Position numbers and translations under genes: made by a program
Part shown: positions 6,760 through 6,872 of the stretch, one piece after another
Layout: each line of letters starts with the position of its first letter
How positions within the stretch are numbered: position 1 is the stretch's first letter
NCBI GenBank assembly: GCA_022736495.1
Contig: DZCR01000161.1
Location: 1-6,872 of the forward strand
DNA length: 6,872 bases
DNA from: Desulfobacca acetoxidans
GTDB taxonomy: Bacteria; Desulfobacterota; Desulfobaccia; Desulfobaccales; 0-14-0-80-60-11
Direction of reading: 5' to 3'
Notes under the pieces: model-generated
Seen by the model: the letters and a program-made list of their open reading frames with translations, nothing else
The model's database searches: none
Told to the model about the DNA's origin: nothing

Positions 6760-6872
6760 AAGGACAAGGCAAAATTCACCTAAATTCTTCCCAAACTATT
6801 GTCCGAGGGGTAAGACGGGGAAAACATTGCATCCGGAGAAGGAAATTAGTTATCATAAAAAATTAGACCTAA

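Noticed and set aside
6844..6866. Repeated AATTAG near the window end
   Set aside because: The six-base repeat in AT-rich DNA is too short to mean anything alone, and the region is cut off by the window edge.

Overview
The window is a stretch of bacterial housekeeping chromosome from a Gram-negative organism. An outer-membrane TolC-family protein sits beside a lipoprotein-maturation and phospholipid cluster. Coding GC is clearly above 50%, the gene order is ileS-lspA-lgt, and Lgt carries a cysteine-rich motif (GRIGCFMAGCCYG) that I associate from memory with delta-proteobacteria (Desulfobacterota). I infer a sulfate-reducer or syntroph-like member of that group. No ribosomal RNA or other decisive taxonomic marker is present.

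Layout: bases 1-44 hold a good -10 box and a strong ribosome binding site for ileS. A tight plus-strand operon follows: ileS (45-2828), lspA (2832-3332, 3-base gap, GTG start) and lgt (3313-4101, overlapping lspA by 20 bases). After a 123-base gap containing hairpins but no convincing terminator comes cdsA (TTG start, 4225-5046). A GC-rich hairpin at 5147-5168 separates the convergent genes cdsA and a minus-strand TolC-family gene (5200-6675). The last 197 bases are a more AT-rich control region for the TolC gene, with an extended -10 promoter and a 7-bp inverted repeat at the predicted transcription start.

How the genes fit together: CdsA makes CDP-diacylglycerol, the precursor of phosphatidylglycerol. 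Phosphatidylglycerol is the diacylglyceryl donor used by Lgt to modify prolipoproteins, and LspA then removes their signal peptides. Three of the four plus-strand genes therefore lie on one route from phospholipid precursor to mature lipoprotein. ileS is linked to lspA by a widely conserved gene order. The TolC-family gene is a separate, apparently monocistronic unit.

I found no mobile element, CRISPR array, tRNA, rRNA or novel multi-gene system. The points most worth checking are the Lgt active-site substitutions, the placement of cdsA outside its usual uppS-dxr-rseP context, the three cysteine clusters in IleRS, and the inverted repeat at the TolC-family promoter.
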